Made by a program: the position numbers and the translations under genes. The notes under the pieces were generated by a model that saw nothing but the letters and a program-made list of their open reading frames with translations, had not been told where the DNA came from and searched no databases. Positions 26,059-36,319 of a stretch of DNA of 64,000 bases are shown in pieces. Source of the stretch: Clostridiales bacterium (lineage in GTDB: Bacteria > Bacillota > Clostridia > Christensenellales > Pumilibacteraceae); the NCBI GenBank assembly GCA_022508505.1, contig JAFLVC010000003.1, forward strand, positions 93,910 through 157,909, written 5' to 3'. The stretch's first letter is position 1. Each line of letters starts with the position of its first letter.

Positions 26059-29000
26059 GTGGCAAATAAGAGAATGAAAAAGCGATATAAGAGCAATAAC
26101 GATAATCACGACCTTTTAGGCGTAGTTTTGATTATCGTATCGGTGTTCTTATTGCTGTGCATAGTGATTCCGCCGATACTGAGCGTTGTCAGCGAGGCGA
26201 TTTTTTCTGTTGTTCTCGGCATTTTCGGAATAGCCGCGTATCCCGGATTGGTTGCACTGCTGACCTGGGGAATAATGCTTGTTTTGCGTTGGAAGCATGA
26301 CGCCCCGTCCGTCAAGAACAGCGTTTGCATTGCGCTTTTGATATTCTGCGCGGCGACAATATTCCAGCTCGCGTCCACGCACGCATTTCTCGATCAAAAC
26401 TATACGGCGTATATAGCCGACACGTACTCCGTCAAGTATTCTTTCGGCGGAATAGTAATGGGCACAATTGCGTTCGGACTTCAGCACGTAATCACCGAAG
26501 CGGGGTGCTATATTCTGTTTTCTTTGCTCGCGCTCATCGTTTTTGCCGTGATGATAGACGCCGTAGGGCGTATTCGCGCGTATGCCGCGTCCAGAAAAGC
26601 GCCCGTAGAAAAGGCGGAGCCCGCGCCGAGCTTCGACACTCGCACCGATCCGCAGAGCGTTATTCCCGTCGATATAGGTCACGGGCTTTTCGTCGGCACA
26701 ATAGCGCGCAAAGCGCCGCCGCAGATATTTTCAGAGACGGGCAGGGCGTCTCAAATAGCGGAAAGCGAGCCTCGCGCCGTGTCCGACTACGCCGAAGATC
26801 CGGTCATGCTCGAGCCCAAAATTTCGGACAAGCATTCTGCAGCTCACATGGCGCTCTACGGCGACAGCGACGCGCTCAAAAGAAAGTCCGCCGAAGAATA
26901 CAGGCGCAGCGTAGAGGAAAGGCGAGAAGATCGCCGCGACACAAGGCGCGAAACGACGGCATATTCTCAGCCTGTGCGCGAGGAGTACGTCGAAAAGCAA
27001 GAAAGCGAATTGGTCGAGCCGTACATCAGAACTGCGGAGGACGCCCGCGCCAACACTTCGTCGGGACCGAGAAAGATAGTTCACGACACGCACGACGTGT
27101 TTTTCCCCGTAGAAAAGCATTTGGTGTTTAACGACGACGGCATAGAAAATGCCGACGACATAAAGCGCAGACTGCGCGAGGACGCCAAAAAGCGCAAGTG
27201 GAGTGACATCGAAACGTCGGAGAGCAGAGAGCCCGCGCCTAAAATCGCCGAGCCTAAGCGCACTCCGCCTCCCGTATTTATGCCTATCAAGCGTCCCGAG
27301 CCGGTGCAAGAGCCCGTTCGTGACGAACCGATAATAGACGCCGACCTCGACAGAAGAAACGCCGCGCCGCGGATCGGCGCGCCCGCGGAAAGCAAGGCTC
27401 AAAGCGCACCGACCGCAGAAAGCGTCGACGACAGGTTTTTGCGCGCGTTCGGGGCGACGAGCGATATGCCCAAGTTCGAGCCCGAGCCCGTTCAAGACGA
27501 CATCATCAACACCGACATTATGCGCGGCACGTCGTTTATAATAGAGTCGGAACCCGAGCGTTCCGACCTCGATCCCGACGATATAATAGTTGGAGACGAG
27601 CCGGAAGAAAACGCGGAAAAACCGGATAGCGTCGTCAGACCTGCGCCCGTCGTTTCCGTCAAAGAGGACAACGACATCGGCATTATAGACGGCATGGGCG
27701 GCATGAAAGGGCTTTCCATTGTGGACGGACCTGCAGTCGACTTGACAGAGCGCCACGACATAACGAGCGATCTCATAGACGGCGAGGACTTGTCGGGCAT
27801 GTACGGTGCGGCGGACGACGAACAGCCTGCGCCGCCGATAAAGCCCGCGCGCGTCAAGAGAAGCGCAATGCCCATCGACAATCAGATATCCATTCAGTCG
27901 ATGATAGATGAAAAGGCGGATGAGAGCATAGTCATTCAGCCCCAAAAGCGTCACAAAAAGTACGGCAACTACTTGGCGCCGCCCATTGACCTTCTTAAAA
28001 AATATCAGAAGAACGACATGCTCGAGGAAGAGCTCAACCGCAACGCCGCCATACTCGAAGAGGTTATCGGCAGATTCTTGAAGTCTGAGGTCAAGGTTGT
28101 TCGCATCGTTCCCGGACCTACAGTCACGCGTTACGAGCTCGAGTGCCAGACGGGCGTTCCCGTCAAGCAGATAGAAACGCATAGCTCGGACATCGAGTAC
28201 GAGCTCGCTTCCATCAGCAAAATCCGCATCGAAGCGCCTATACCCGGCAAGCGCGCCGTAGGTATCGAGGTGCCAAACGCGAACAAGTCCATAGTCGGCA
28301 TACGCGAGATAATCGAGTCCGAAGAGTACGTAAAAGCCAAGTCGCCCATGACGTTTGCCGTCGGCAAGGGTATAAGCGGCGACGTGGTGCTTTGCGATCT
28401 CGAAAAGGTCCCGCACCTTCTCATTGCCGGTCAGACGGGTAGCGGCAAGAGCGCGTGCTTGAACGGACTTATCGTAAGCCTTTTGTACAAGTCGTCGCCC
28501 GAGGATTTGCGTTTCATTCTCGTAGACCCCAAGCGCGTCGAGTTCTCTGCGTATGCGGGCATGCCGCACCTGCTTTTCAATAACATAATCTACGAGCCCA
28601 ACGAGGTGCTCAACGCCTTGAAATGGGGCGTAAACGAAATGGAGCGCCGCTACGCACTGCTCCAAAAATACAGATGCAATCAGCTGTCGGCGTTCAACAA
28701 GCACCAAGACGTCATAAGCGGCAAGATAGACAGGCTGCCGCACATCATAATCATAATCGACGAGCTTGCCGACATCATGCAGTCTACGGTCAAGCGCGAC
28801 ATAGAGGATAAAATCAAGACCATAGCGGCAAAGGCGCGCGCGGCGGGTATTCACCTTATCGTCGCAACGCAGCGCCCGTCCGCCGACGTTTTGACGGGCA
28901 CGATAAAGACCAACCTGACGAGCAGGATTGCGTTCAAGGTGTCCGGTCAGACCGACTCGCGCATCATTCTCGACGTGCAGGGCGCGGAAGCGCTCGTCGG

Positions 29001-29442
29001 ACAGGGCGACATGCTGTTCTTCCCGGTCGACTATAGCTCGCCCAAGCGCGTGCAGGGCTCGTTCATAAGCGACGAAGAAGTTGCGTCCGTTCTCGGTCAC
29101 ATCAAGGAAAACGTAGAGTGCGACTTCGACGAGGACGCAATGAACGCCGTGTTCGGCAGCAGCGACGAATCGTTCGGCGCGGAAGCGGGCATGCAGAAGG
29201 CAAAGACCGATCCGCTCCTTCCCGACGTTTTGGCGCTTGTAATTCGCACCAAGCAAGCTTCGACGTCCAGCATTCAGCGAAGGTTTTCGATAGGCTACGC
29301 GAGGGCGTCGCGCATAATCGACATCATGGAAGAGCTGAAGTACATCGGTCCCGCCACAGGCAACAGCAAGCCGCGCGACGTCTTTATAACGAACGAGCAG
29401 TTCCGCGAGCAGTTCGGGTACGACGCGGACGAAAACAACTAA
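26059..29442 (+). CDS. ftsK/spoIIIE: FtsK/SpoIIIE-type DNA translocase
   Basis: 1127 residues, GTG start behind CGGAGTGA. Four membrane helices in residues about 20-190 anchor it at the septum. A disordered, Arg/Glu/Asp/Pro-rich linker of about 450 residues follows, much longer than in SpoIIIE of Bacillus. The alpha-beta motor from about residue 645 (YLAPPIDLLKKYQKNDMLEEELNRNAAILEE) has Walker A GQTGSGKS near 793 and LPHIIIIIDELADIM as Walker B. The gamma domain (ALVIRTKQASTSSIQRRFSIGYARASRIIDIMEE, about 1054-1100) reads oriented DNA sequences. Pumps chromosomal DNA through closing septa in division and sporulation. Confidence 0.95.
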   Translation: MANKRMKKRYKSNNDNHDLLGVVLIIVSVFLLLCIVIPPILSVVSEAIFSVVLGIFGIAAYPGLVALLTWGIMLVLRWKHDAPSVKNSVCIALLIFCAATIFQLASTHAFLDQNYTAYIADTYSVKYSFGGIVMGTIAFGLQHVITEAGCYILFSLLALIVFAVMIDAVGRIRAYAASRKAPVEKAEPAPSFDTRTDPQSVIPVDIGHGLFVGTIARKAPPQIFSETGRASQIAESEPRAVSDYAEDPVMLEPKISDKHSAAHMALYGDSDALKRKSAEEYRRSVEERREDRRDTRRETTAYSQPVREEYVEKQESELVEPYIRTAEDARANTSSGPRKIVHDTHDVFFPVEKHLVFNDDGIENADDIKRRLREDAKKRKWSDIETSESREPAPKIAEPKRTPPPVFMPIKRPEPVQEPVRDEPIIDADLDRRNAAPRIGAPAESKAQSAPTAESVDDRFLRAFGATSDMPKFEPEPVQDDIINTDIMRGTSFIIESEPERSDLDPDDIIVGDEPEENAEKPDSVVRPAPVVSVKEDNDIGIIDGMGGMKGLSIVDGPAVDLTERHDITSDLIDGEDLSGMYGAADDEQPAPPIKPARVKRSAMPIDNQISIQSMIDEKADESIVIQPQKRHKKYGNYLAPPIDLLKKYQKNDMLEEELNRNAAILEEVIGRFLKSEVKVVRIVPGPTVTRYELECQTGVPVKQIETHSSDIEYELASISKIRIEAPIPGKRAVGIEVPNANKSIVGIREIIESEEYVKAKSPMTFAVGKGISGDVVLCDLEKVPHLLIAGQTGSGKSACLNGLIVSLLYKSSPEDLRFILVDPKRVEFSAYAGMPHLLFNNIIYEPNEVLNALKWGVNEMERRYALLQKYRCNQLSAFNKHQDVISGKIDRLPHIIIIIDELADIMQSTVKRDIEDKIKTIAAKARAAGIHLIVATQRPSADVLTGTIKTNLTSRIAFKVSGQTDSRIILDVQGAEALVGQGDMLFFPVDYSSPKRVQGSFISDEEVASVLGHIKENVECDFDEDAMNAVFGSSDESFGAEAGMQKAKTDPLLPDVLALVIRTKQASTSSIQRRFSIGYARASRIIDIMEELKYIGPATGNSKPRDVFITNEQFREQFGYDADENN

Positions 29443-29454
29443 ACGGAGAAAAGA

Positions 29455-30762
29455 ATGAAAAGCGTGGCCGCGATTTCACTCGGGTGTGATAAGAACAGGG
29501 TGGATACCGAGCGTATGCTATACCGCATATCGCGCGGCGGTTACGGTATTTCGGACGTTTCTGACGCGGAGGTGATAATCGTAAACACCTGCGCGTTTAT
29601 CGAGAGCGCGCGCGAGGAGAGCATCGATACCATTCTCTCTTGCGCGGAGCTCAAAAAATCGGGCAAGTGCGAGCGCCTTATAGTCACAGGCTGTCTCCCG
29701 CAAAGATACTTGAGTGAGCTCAAAGCCGAGCTTCCCGAAGTGGACGCTTTTCTCGGCGTGAACGACTACGAGGGAATCGTTGAGGTTATCGATGGGAGCG
29801 ACGCAAAGCCCGCCGACTTCGACAGATTCGAGGCGCTTGAAAGCTGCGGGCGGCTTCTCACGACGTATCCGCATTTGGCGTACCTCAAAATCGCCGACGG
29901 CTGCGACAACAAGTGCACGTTTTGCGCAATCCCGTCCATTCGCGGACCGTACCGTTCCCGTCCGATTGACGGACTTGTAAAAGAGGCGGAGGGTCTTGTC
30001 GAGGGCGGCGTAAAGGAGCTCGTTCTCGTCGCGCAGGACGTAACGCGTTACGGCGAGGATAAAGGCAGCAGCTTGATAGAACTGCTTGCCGAATTAAAAG
30101 AATTGTCGGTCGAAAAAATACGGCTTTTGTACTGCTATCCCGAGCGCGTCTCGGACGAGCTCATCGAGTTTATATCGACTTGCGATAAGATGGCGAAATA
30201 TATCGACATACCCGTTCAGCACTACTCGGCAGGGATATTGAAGCTGATGAATAGGAAAACGACGGGCGAAGCGGTAGAGAGCCTTATAGCAAAGCTCCAC
30301 GCCCGCGGCATTGCGGTGCGGACGACGCTCATGGTCGGATTTCCGGGCGAGAGCGAGGAGGACTTTGCGGCGCTATGCGAATTTGTGAAGCGGGCGCGAC
30401 CTGAGTATGCGGGCGTGTTCGCGTACTCCAAAGAGGAAGGTACCGCCGCGGCGCGGCTCAAAGGCCACATCGCAAAATCGGTAAAGCGTAAAAGGGCGGA
30501 TACGCTCGGAAGGATATGCACCGAGGTTACGCGCGACTTCAATAAAAATCAGGTAGGGCGCACGCTCAAAGTCATTTACGAGGACATAGATTACGACAAA
30601 AATCTGTTTGTCGGCAGGGCAGACTTCCAAGCCCCCGACGTCGACGGGCGGGTGTACTTCAAGGCGCACGGCGCTTTGGTCGGAAAGTATTACGACGTCA
30701 AGATTACATACAGCGACGATTACGACCTTTACGGAGAGGCTATCGATGAACTTACCGAATAA
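29455..30762 (+). CDS. rimO: Ribosomal protein uS12 methylthiotransferase
   Basis: 435 residues. Radical-SAM enzyme that methylthiolates Asp of uS12. N-terminal MTTase domain with SLGCDKNRVDTERM, NTCAFIESAREES and TGCLPQRY supplies the three cysteines of the first 4Fe-4S cluster; the SAM cluster is CDNKCTFCAIPSIRGPYRSRP near residue 149; a TRAM domain closes the protein (about 370-435). RimO rather than MiaB is indicated by GCDKN and IPSIRGPYRSR. Its 3' end overlaps pgsA by 17 bases. Confidence 0.95.
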   Translation: MKSVAAISLGCDKNRVDTERMLYRISRGGYGISDVSDAEVIIVNTCAFIESAREESIDTILSCAELKKSGKCERLIVTGCLPQRYLSELKAELPEVDAFLGVNDYEGIVEVIDGSDAKPADFDRFEALESCGRLLTTYPHLAYLKIADGCDNKCTFCAIPSIRGPYRSRPIDGLVKEAEGLVEGGVKELVLVAQDVTRYGEDKGSSLIELLAELKELSVEKIRLLYCYPERVSDELIEFISTCDKMAKYIDIPVQHYSAGILKLMNRKTTGEAVESLIAKLHARGIAVRTTLMVGFPGESEEDFAALCEFVKRARPEYAGVFAYSKEEGTAAARLKGHIAKSVKRKRADTLGRICTEVTRDFNKNQVGRTLKVIYEDIDYDKNLFVGRADFQAPDVDGRVYFKAHGALVGKYYDVKITYSDDYDLYGEAIDELTE

Positions 30763-31330
30763 GCTTACCATAATGCGGATAATAATGATTCCGATATTCA
30801 TAACTCTGTTTTTCGTGGAGTTTGAATGGCACAGGGTTTACGCCATGGTGGTTTTCTGCGTGGCGAGCGTGACCGATTTTCTCGACGGTTTTATTGCGCG
30901 TAAGCAAAACCTTGTCACTCATCTCGGAAAGTTCCTCGACCCGATCGCCGACAAAATGCTTGTCGCGTGCGCGCTGATTGCCGTCTGCGTGACGCCGCCC
31001 GTAGTGACTCCCACTAACGTATATTACATTCTCGTCGCGGTGTTCGCCATGATAATTCTCTCGCGCGAGCTCATGATAAGCGGGTTCAGAACTGTCGCGG
31101 CGGACAAAGGTATGGTGCTTGCCGCCGACATGACGGGCAAGATAAAGACGGTTACGCAAATGCTTGCAATCATATTCTTGCTGCCCGTCGTCGAGTATTA
31201 CGCGGTCAATCCCGAAGCGGCGGAAGTCGTCTATTACGTCGGGTTCTCGCTTCTTGCGGCGGCGACGCTTCTCACGATTGTTTCCGCCGTGCATTACTTG
31301 GTACGCAACAAAAAGGTGTTGGAGGGGTAG
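30746..31330 (+). CDS. pgsA: CDP-diacylglycerol-glycerol-3-phosphate 3-phosphatidyltransferase
   Basis: 194 residues; start ATG 30746 inside the end of rimO, preceded by ACGGAGAGG, instead of the track's 30608, because MNLPNKLTIMRI is the normal PgsA beginning. The CDP-alcohol phosphotransferase signature D-x2-D-G-x2-A-R-x8-G-x3-D-x3-D is intact (TDFLDGFIARKQNLVTHLGK and on to DPIADK). Integral membrane enzyme with several helices making phosphatidylglycerol phosphate. pgsA-cinA-recA is a conserved Bacillota order. Confidence 0.95.
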   Translation: MNLPNKLTIMRIIMIPIFITLFFVEFEWHRVYAMVVFCVASVTDFLDGFIARKQNLVTHLGKFLDPIADKMLVACALIAVCVTPPVVTPTNVYYILVAVFAMIILSRELMISGFRTVAADKGMVLAADMTGKIKTVTQMLAIIFLLPVVEYYAVNPEAAEVVYYVGFSLLAAATLLTIVSAVHYLVRNKKVLEG

Positions 31331-32395
31331 ATGAAAGTCGGATTTTTATCTATAGACGTTAAGACGGTAAACGAGCGCGAAGCGCGTATCGCAATGTTCG
31401 ATAACGGGCATACCGCCGATATGTTTTTGACGGTCACGCCCGAGAACGTCGATTGGGCGGTTACGCAGATGAGCGCGGTGTGCGACCTCGTCGTAATCGA
31501 AGGCAATCTTGCGGCGCTCTATTCCGCGCAGGAAGGCAAGTTCCCTTCAAGCCGCGACAATTTCGAGCTCGACGGCAAGCTCTACGTCGTGATCGAAAAG
31601 GTGACCGACGAGTATTTGTGGAACACGCTCGTTCCCATGCTGGCGGCAAAGAACAAGAAGAGCAGGTTCAAGTCAATCGTTTTCAAAACGTACGGCAAGA
31701 CCGAGGCCGAGCTTCGTGCCATGCTCAAGGACTTTATCAAGGCCAACAAAAAGATTAAGATGGGATTCTTTCCCGAGGACGATGAGTGCGAGATACACGC
31801 GCGCTATCCCATGACCATGGAGCTGTCGGCAATCCCCGATATTTCCATGCAGATAAACAAGATAATATACAGCTGTATTTATACATACGATCGCATGAGT
31901 ATCGCCGAGGTCGTAGCAAAAATGCTCACCGAAAACGGGCTCAAGCTAAAGGTTGCGGAGTCGTTTACGGGCGGCGCTATAGCGCGGGCGTTGACGGCGG
32001 TGCCGGGTGCGAGCGCGTTCTTCACGGAAGGGCTCGTCACGTATTCGGTCGGCTCAAAGGCAAAGCGTCTGCACGTCCCGATGAACGTCATCGCAGAGCA
32101 CGGCGCTGTCAGCAGCGACACTGTGTTCGGCATGGCGGCGGGACTTTTGGGTAGCGGCGACTGTGACATAGCGATTGCGACAACGGGAAACGCCGGCCCC
32201 ACGACGGACGGCAACGGCAACGTCGGACTGTGCTATATCGCAATCGGCGACGCGAGGGAAGTTCATATCGTCAAGTACACGTTCGGCGGCGACCGCGAGC
32301 AAAACATCAAGAGCGGCGTCAAAAAGGCGCTGTTCCTACTGTACGAGTATCTCGCTTGCTACGAGGCCGCTCAAGGCGACGGCGACGGCGAATAG
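31331..32395 (+). CDS. cinA: CinA-family protein, N-terminal domain degenerate
   Basis: 354 residues, shorter than the usual ~410. The C-terminal CinA domain (about 190-345) is a good nicotinamide-nucleotide amidohydrolase match: LKVAESFTGGAIARALTAVPGASAFFTEGLVTYS and ATTGNAGPTTDGNGNVGLCYIA. The N-terminal ~180 residues only vaguely follow the molybdopterin-binding-like domain of CinA: it starts MKVGFLSIDVKTVNEREARI and lacks the usual TGGLGPTxDD loop. The gene starts on the base after pgsA and precedes recA, its normal place, so it is the orthologous locus with a decayed or remodelled COG1058 domain. Confidence 0.88.
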   Translation: MKVGFLSIDVKTVNEREARIAMFDNGHTADMFLTVTPENVDWAVTQMSAVCDLVVIEGNLAALYSAQEGKFPSSRDNFELDGKLYVVIEKVTDEYLWNTLVPMLAAKNKKSRFKSIVFKTYGKTEAELRAMLKDFIKANKKIKMGFFPEDDECEIHARYPMTMELSAIPDISMQINKIIYSCIYTYDRMSIAEVVAKMLTENGLKLKVAESFTGGAIARALTAVPGASAFFTEGLVTYSVGSKAKRLHVPMNVIAEHGAVSSDTVFGMAAGLLGSGDCDIAIATTGNAGPTTDGNGNVGLCYIAIGDAREVHIVKYTFGGDREQNIKSGVKKALFLLYEYLACYEAAQGDGDGE

Positions 32396-32454
32396 GCTTT
32401 ACACGAAGAAGCAGACAAACACACACACGTTAAATAACCGTAAAGGGGTACAAT

Positions 32455-33534
32455 ATGGATAAGAAGGAAAAGTTCAAAGTTTACAATACCGACATGAGTC
32501 AGGCTGAAAAGGAAAAGGCGCTCGCCGACACCATTGCTCAGATTGAAAAGACGTACGGCAAGGGCTCGATTATGCGCATGACCGACGCGGTCGTCAATCA
32601 CGTCGACGCGATACCTACGGGCTGTCTCGCTCTCGACCTCGCGCTCGGCATAGGCGGACTTCCGCGCGGCAGGATTGTCGAGGTTTACGGTCCCGAGTCG
32701 AGCGGCAAAACGACGCTCGCGCTTCACGTCATTGCCGAAACGCAAAAGACGGGCGGCATGGTCGCGTTTATCGACGCCGAGCACGCGCTCGATCCCGTGT
32801 ACGCGCAGCATCTCGGCATAGACCTTTCGAGGCTGTATATATGCCAGCCCGACAACGGCGAGCAGGCGCTTGACATTGCGGAGGCTTTGGTGCGCTCGAG
32901 CGCGATGGACGTGGTCGTAATCGACTCCGTCGCGGCGCTCACGCCTCAGGCCGAGATAAACGGCGAGATAGGCGAAAGCCACGTCGGCTTGCAGGCGCGG
33001 CTCATGTCGCAGGCGCTCCGCAAGATCGCCGGCGTTTGCAACAAGACCAAGACCTGCATAATCTTTATCAACCAGCTGCGCGAAAAGATAGGCGTCATGT
33101 ACGGCAACCCCGAGGTCACTCCGGGCGGCAAGGCGCTCAAGTTCTACGCGAGCGTCAGGCTGGACGTCAGAAAGGGCGAGGCGATTAAGGATGACGGAAA
33201 CGTCGTCGGCAACCGCACCAAGGTCAAGATCGTCAAGAATAAGCTCGCGCCGCCTTTCAAGGTTGCGGAGTTCGACCTCATATTCGGCAAGGGCATTTCC
33301 AATGAGGGCAGCATTCTCGACCTCGCTATCGAGTACGGAATAATCGTCAAGAGCGGAAGCTGGTTCTCGTACAACGACGAGCGGCTCGGTCAGGGCAGAG
33401 AGACCGTCAAGGATATTATCAAGTCCAAGCCCGAGCTTTCCGCCGAAATCGAAGCGAAGGTCCGCGACCTCGTCGCGCAAAAGGGCGGCATGCCGTTTGA
33501 GTCGGGCGACGACACGGCGGCAAGCGAAGAATAA
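32455..33534 (+). CDS. recA: Recombinase A
   Basis: 359 residues. Forms the nucleoprotein filament for strand exchange and SOS signalling. Walker [23 protein letters not shown], the L1/L2 loops ([48 protein letters not shown]) and the C-terminal domain are complete, with the acidic tail [15 protein letters not shown] precedes ATG. I see no clear GAAC-N4-GTTC-type LexA box in the 60-base gap upstream. Confidence 0.98.
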   Translation: MDKKEKFKVYNTDMSQAEKEKALADTIAQIEKTYGKGSIMRMTDAVVNHVDAIPTGCLALDLALGIGGLPRGRIVEVYGPESSGKTTLALHVIAETQKTGGMVAFIDAEHALDPVYAQHLGIDLSRLYICQPDNGEQALDIAEALVRSSAMDVVVIDSVAALTPQAEINGEIGESHVGLQARLMSQALRKIAGVCNKTKTCIIFINQLREKIGVMYGNPEVTPGGKALKFYASVRLDVRKGEAIKDDGNVVGNRTKVKIVKNKLAPPFKVAEFDLIFGKGISNEGSILDLAIEYGIIVKSGSWFSYNDERLGQGRETVKDIIKSKPELSAEIEAKVRDLVAQKGGMPFESGDDTAASEE

Positions 33535-33536
33535 TC

Positions 33537-34103
33537 ATGTTCGACTACATATCGGGAAAAATCGCCGCCGTCGGCGAAAACCGCATAGTGGTCGACTGCG
33601 GCGGAGTGGGGTTTGCGCTCACAGCAACCGCGTCGGCGTGCGCCGAGTTCGGAAGGACTGCGGAAGCTAAAATCCCCGTGTACCTCGCCGTGCGCGAGGA
33701 CGCATTGGAGCTTTACGGTTTTTCGTCGACAAGGGAGCGCGAGCTGTTTTTGCACCTCATAGCGGTAAGCGGCGTGGGTGCAAAGCTCGCAATAACGCTG
33801 CTTTCCGGCATGAGCGCGGATAGGCTCGCTACCGCAATTGCGAGCGCAGACACGGCGGCGCTGTCGTCCGTCAAGGGCGTTGGCAAAAAGACGGCGGAGC
33901 GCATAGCTCTCGAGCTCCACGATAAGATAGCCGCAAAGGTTGAGATAAACTCGACGGCGGCGCTCACCACAGTCGACGAAATGGCGGTGCTCGCGCTCGC
34001 AAGCCTCGGCTACGAAAAGAAAGAGGCGGAGGCCGCCGTAAAACGAGTGGCAAAGCCCGATATGACTACGGAGCAGATCGTTTACGCCGTTTTGCACGGA
34101 TAA
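33537..34103 (+). CDS. ruvA: Holliday junction branch migration protein RuvA
   Basis: 188 residues. N-terminal OB domain (MFDYISGKIAAVGENRIVVDCGGVGF), two helix-hairpin-helix motifs (LIAVSGVGAKLAITLLSG and SVKGVGKKTAERIALELHDK), flexible linker and the C-terminal RuvB-binding domain (ALASLGYEKKEAEAAVKRV). Two bases after recA, so probably cotranscribed. A 149-base gap with repeats separates it from ruvB. Confidence 0.96.
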   Translation: MFDYISGKIAAVGENRIVVDCGGVGFALTATASACAEFGRTAEAKIPVYLAVREDALELYGFSSTRERELFLHLIAVSGVGAKLAITLLSGMSADRLATAIASADTAALSSVKGVGKKTAERIALELHDKIAAKVEINSTAALTTVDEMAVLALASLGYEKKEAEAAVKRVAKPDMTTEQIVYAVLHG

Positions 34104-34188
34104 GTAGTTTCTGCTGTTTTAAAAAAAGATTGGCGTCGAGCAATTCGTATCGACACAACACTACTCGGGTGAAACTGAGAATAAATAA

Positions 34189-34245
34189 CGGCAGTAAACA
34201 CACGACGGGAAACACGCTGTGACTGCGGCAGTAAACACACGACGG
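34189..34245 (+). repeat. Two tandem copies of a 20-base repeat before ruvB
   Basis: CGGCAGTAAACACACGACGG occurs perfectly at 34189-34208 and 34226-34245, starts 37 bases apart. A third, diverged copy lies at 25920-25939. No flanking array or cas genes, so not CRISPR. The second copy ends seven bases before the ruvB ATG, which has no Shine-Dalgarno sequence. Confidence 0.75.
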
Positions 34246-34252
34246 TTAAAAA

Positions 34253-35287
34253 ATGGAAAAGTTTTTAACAAACAAGGAAATTATAGAAGACGACGGCGAC
34301 GTATCGTTAAGGCCAAAGACGTTTGACGAGTACGTCGGACAGGAAAAGGTCAAGGCAAACTTAAGGGTGTACGTCGAAGCGGCGAAAAAGCGCGGCGAAG
34401 CGCTCGATCACGTATTGCTTTACGGCCCGCCGGGGCTGGGCAAAACGACGCTTTCGCACATAATCGCGGCGGAGCTCGGCGTCGAAATAATGGTGACGAG
34501 CGGTCCCGGCATAGAACGTGCGGCAAACCTCGCGTCGCTGCTGACAAACCTCCAAGAACGCGACGTGCTGTTCCTCGACGAAATACACAGGCTCAATCAC
34601 TCGATCGAAGAGGTGCTGTATCCGGCAATGGAAGACTTTGCCCTCGACATATCGACGGGCAAGGGCGCGGGCGCGACGTCGATAAGGCTGCCGCTCAAAA
34701 AATTCACGCTCATAGGCGCGACGACGCGCGCGGGCATGTTGACGGGACCTTTGCGCGACAGGTTCGGCGTAATCTGCCGTTTGGAGCCGTACACCAACGA
34801 CGATTTGGTGCGCATTATCAAGCGCTCGGCGCGCATACTCAAGATAGAAATAGAAAACGACGCGGCAAAAGAGCTCGCAAAAAGATCTCGCGGCACGCCG
34901 AGAATAGCCAACCGCCTGCTAAAGCGGGTGCGCGACTTTTCGGAGGTGTACGAAGGGAACGGCGCAATCGGGCTAGACATCACTGTCAAGGCGCTCAACG
35001 ACATGGAAATCGACCCGCTCGGGCTCGATTACAACGATATCAAGATGTTGGACTCGCTTATCAACAAATTCGGCGGCGGCCCTGTCGGGCTTGTCACGCT
35101 CGCCGCTGCGATAAACGAGGACGCGGGCACGATTGAGGACGTAATCGAGCCGTATCTCATTCAGCTCGGCTTTATAGCGCGTACGCCGCGCGGCAGAATA
35201 GCGCTAAAGGCCGCATACGACCACCTCGGCATCAAGCCGAGCAGAAAGGCGATAGAACAGCTCAGCTTTTTCGACGACAAACAATGA
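34253..35287 (+). CDS. ruvB: Holliday junction branch migration helicase RuvB
   Basis: 344 residues. AAA+ motor: [18 protein letters not shown], Walker [10 protein letters not shown], Walker [24 protein letters not shown], sensor [18 protein letters not shown] and arginine finger region, ending in the winged-helix domain ([15 protein letters not shown]). Translation start lacks a visible ribosome-binding site: the preceding bases are ACGACGGTTAAAAA. Overlaps queA by four bases. Confidence 0.97.
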   Translation: MEKFLTNKEIIEDDGDVSLRPKTFDEYVGQEKVKANLRVYVEAAKKRGEALDHVLLYGPPGLGKTTLSHIIAAELGVEIMVTSGPGIERAANLASLLTNLQERDVLFLDEIHRLNHSIEEVLYPAMEDFALDISTGKGAGATSIRLPLKKFTLIGATTRAGMLTGPLRDRFGVICRLEPYTNDDLVRIIKRSARILKIEIENDAAKELAKRSRGTPRIANRLLKRVRDFSEVYEGNGAIGLDITVKALNDMEIDPLGLDYNDIKMLDSLINKFGGGPVGLVTLAAAINEDAGTIEDVIEPYLIQLGFIARTPRGRIALKAAYDHLGIKPSRKAIEQLSFFDDKQ

Positions 35288-36306
35288 ATAGAACCGATTT
35301 TTACTACGACCTACCCAAAGAGCTAATCGCTCAAAAGCCCGTCGAGCCGCGCGACTCGTCGCGGCTTTTGACTTATGACCGCGCAAGCGACAGAGTGGAG
35401 CATCGGCGGTTTGGCGAGCTTCCCAAAATATTGAAGCGCGGCGACCTTCTCGTCATAAACAATACGCGTGTTTTACCCGTCAAGGTAAGCGGGAAAAAGC
35501 TCGACACGGGCGCGGAGATTTCGTTTTTGCTCCATAAGCGCATAGACAAAGACACGTGGGAGACGCTGTGCCGCCCCGCAAAACGCGCGAAGGTCGGCTC
35601 GAGACTGCGGTTTTCAGGCGACCTTGTCGGTGAAGTGATTGCCGAGGGCGAGGAGGGCGCACGAACGGTGCGGTTTGAGTACGACGGCGTTTTCGAGGAA
35701 ATACTGACGCGCATAGGCGATATGCCGCTCCCGCATTACATTCACGGCGAGCTAAAAGACAAAGAGCGATATCAGACTGTTTACGCAAAGGAGAACGGCT
35801 CCGCCGCCGCGCCGACGGCAGGATTGCATTTTACAGAGAGGCTCATGACAGAGCTTAAAGAATGCGGCGTCGAGTTTGCCGAGGTGCTTTTGCACGTCGG
35901 GCTCGGCACGTTTTTGCCGGTTAAGACCGACGAGATAACGCAGCACAAAATGCACAGCGAGTACTACTGTTTGACGGAGAGCGCCGCCCAAAAAATAAAT
36001 AATGCAAAAGAAGAAGGCAGGCGTGTGATAGCCGTCGGAACGACGTCGGTGCGCGTCTTGGAATCGTGTGCGGGTGTCGACGGCAAGGTCAAAGCAGGGA
36101 GCGGCGAGACCAATATATTCATCTATCCGCCGTACAAGTTCAAAGCGGTGGACGCACTGATTACAAACTTCCACTTGCCCGAGTCCACGCTGATAATGCT
36201 CGTATCGGCATTCGTCGGCAGAGAAAAGACTTTGGAGCTGTATCAAACCGCCGTGGACGAGAAATACCGCTTCTTTTCCTTCGGCGACGCCTGTTTCTTC
36301 CAATAA
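35284..36306 (+). CDS. queA: S-adenosylmethionine:tRNA ribosyltransferase-isomerase
   Basis: 340 residues. Converts 7-aminomethyl-7-deazaguanine in tRNA to epoxyqueuosine. Starts with [24 protein letters not shown]; has [39 protein letters not shown] and the C-terminal [19 protein letters not shown], all family signatures. Start ATGA overlaps the ruvB stop. Its usual partner tgt lies beyond an inserted toxin-antitoxin pair. Confidence 0.97.
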   Translation: MNRTDFYYDLPKELIAQKPVEPRDSSRLLTYDRASDRVEHRRFGELPKILKRGDLLVINNTRVLPVKVSGKKLDTGAEISFLLHKRIDKDTWETLCRPAKRAKVGSRLRFSGDLVGEVIAEGEEGARTVRFEYDGVFEEILTRIGDMPLPHYIHGELKDKERYQTVYAKENGSAAAPTAGLHFTERLMTELKECGVEFAEVLLHVGLGTFLPVKTDEITQHKMHSEYYCLTESAAQKINNAKEEGRRVIAVGTTSVRVLESCAGVDGKVKAGSGETNIFIYPPYKFKAVDALITNFHLPESTLIMLVSAFVGREKTLELYQTAVDEKYRFFSFGDACFFQ

Positions 36307-36319
36307 ACTTGCAAATCAC

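Noticed and set aside
26731-29256. 841-codon antisense ORF opposite ftsK (and similar long minus-strand ORFs at 44233-46143 and 56508-58232)
   Set aside because: They lie fully opposite clearly coding genes, have no family resemblance or RBS, and arise from the strong third-position codon bias.
34189-34245. Two 20-base repeats as a CRISPR array
   Set aside because: Only two copies, a 17-base gap too short for a spacer, and no cas genes.
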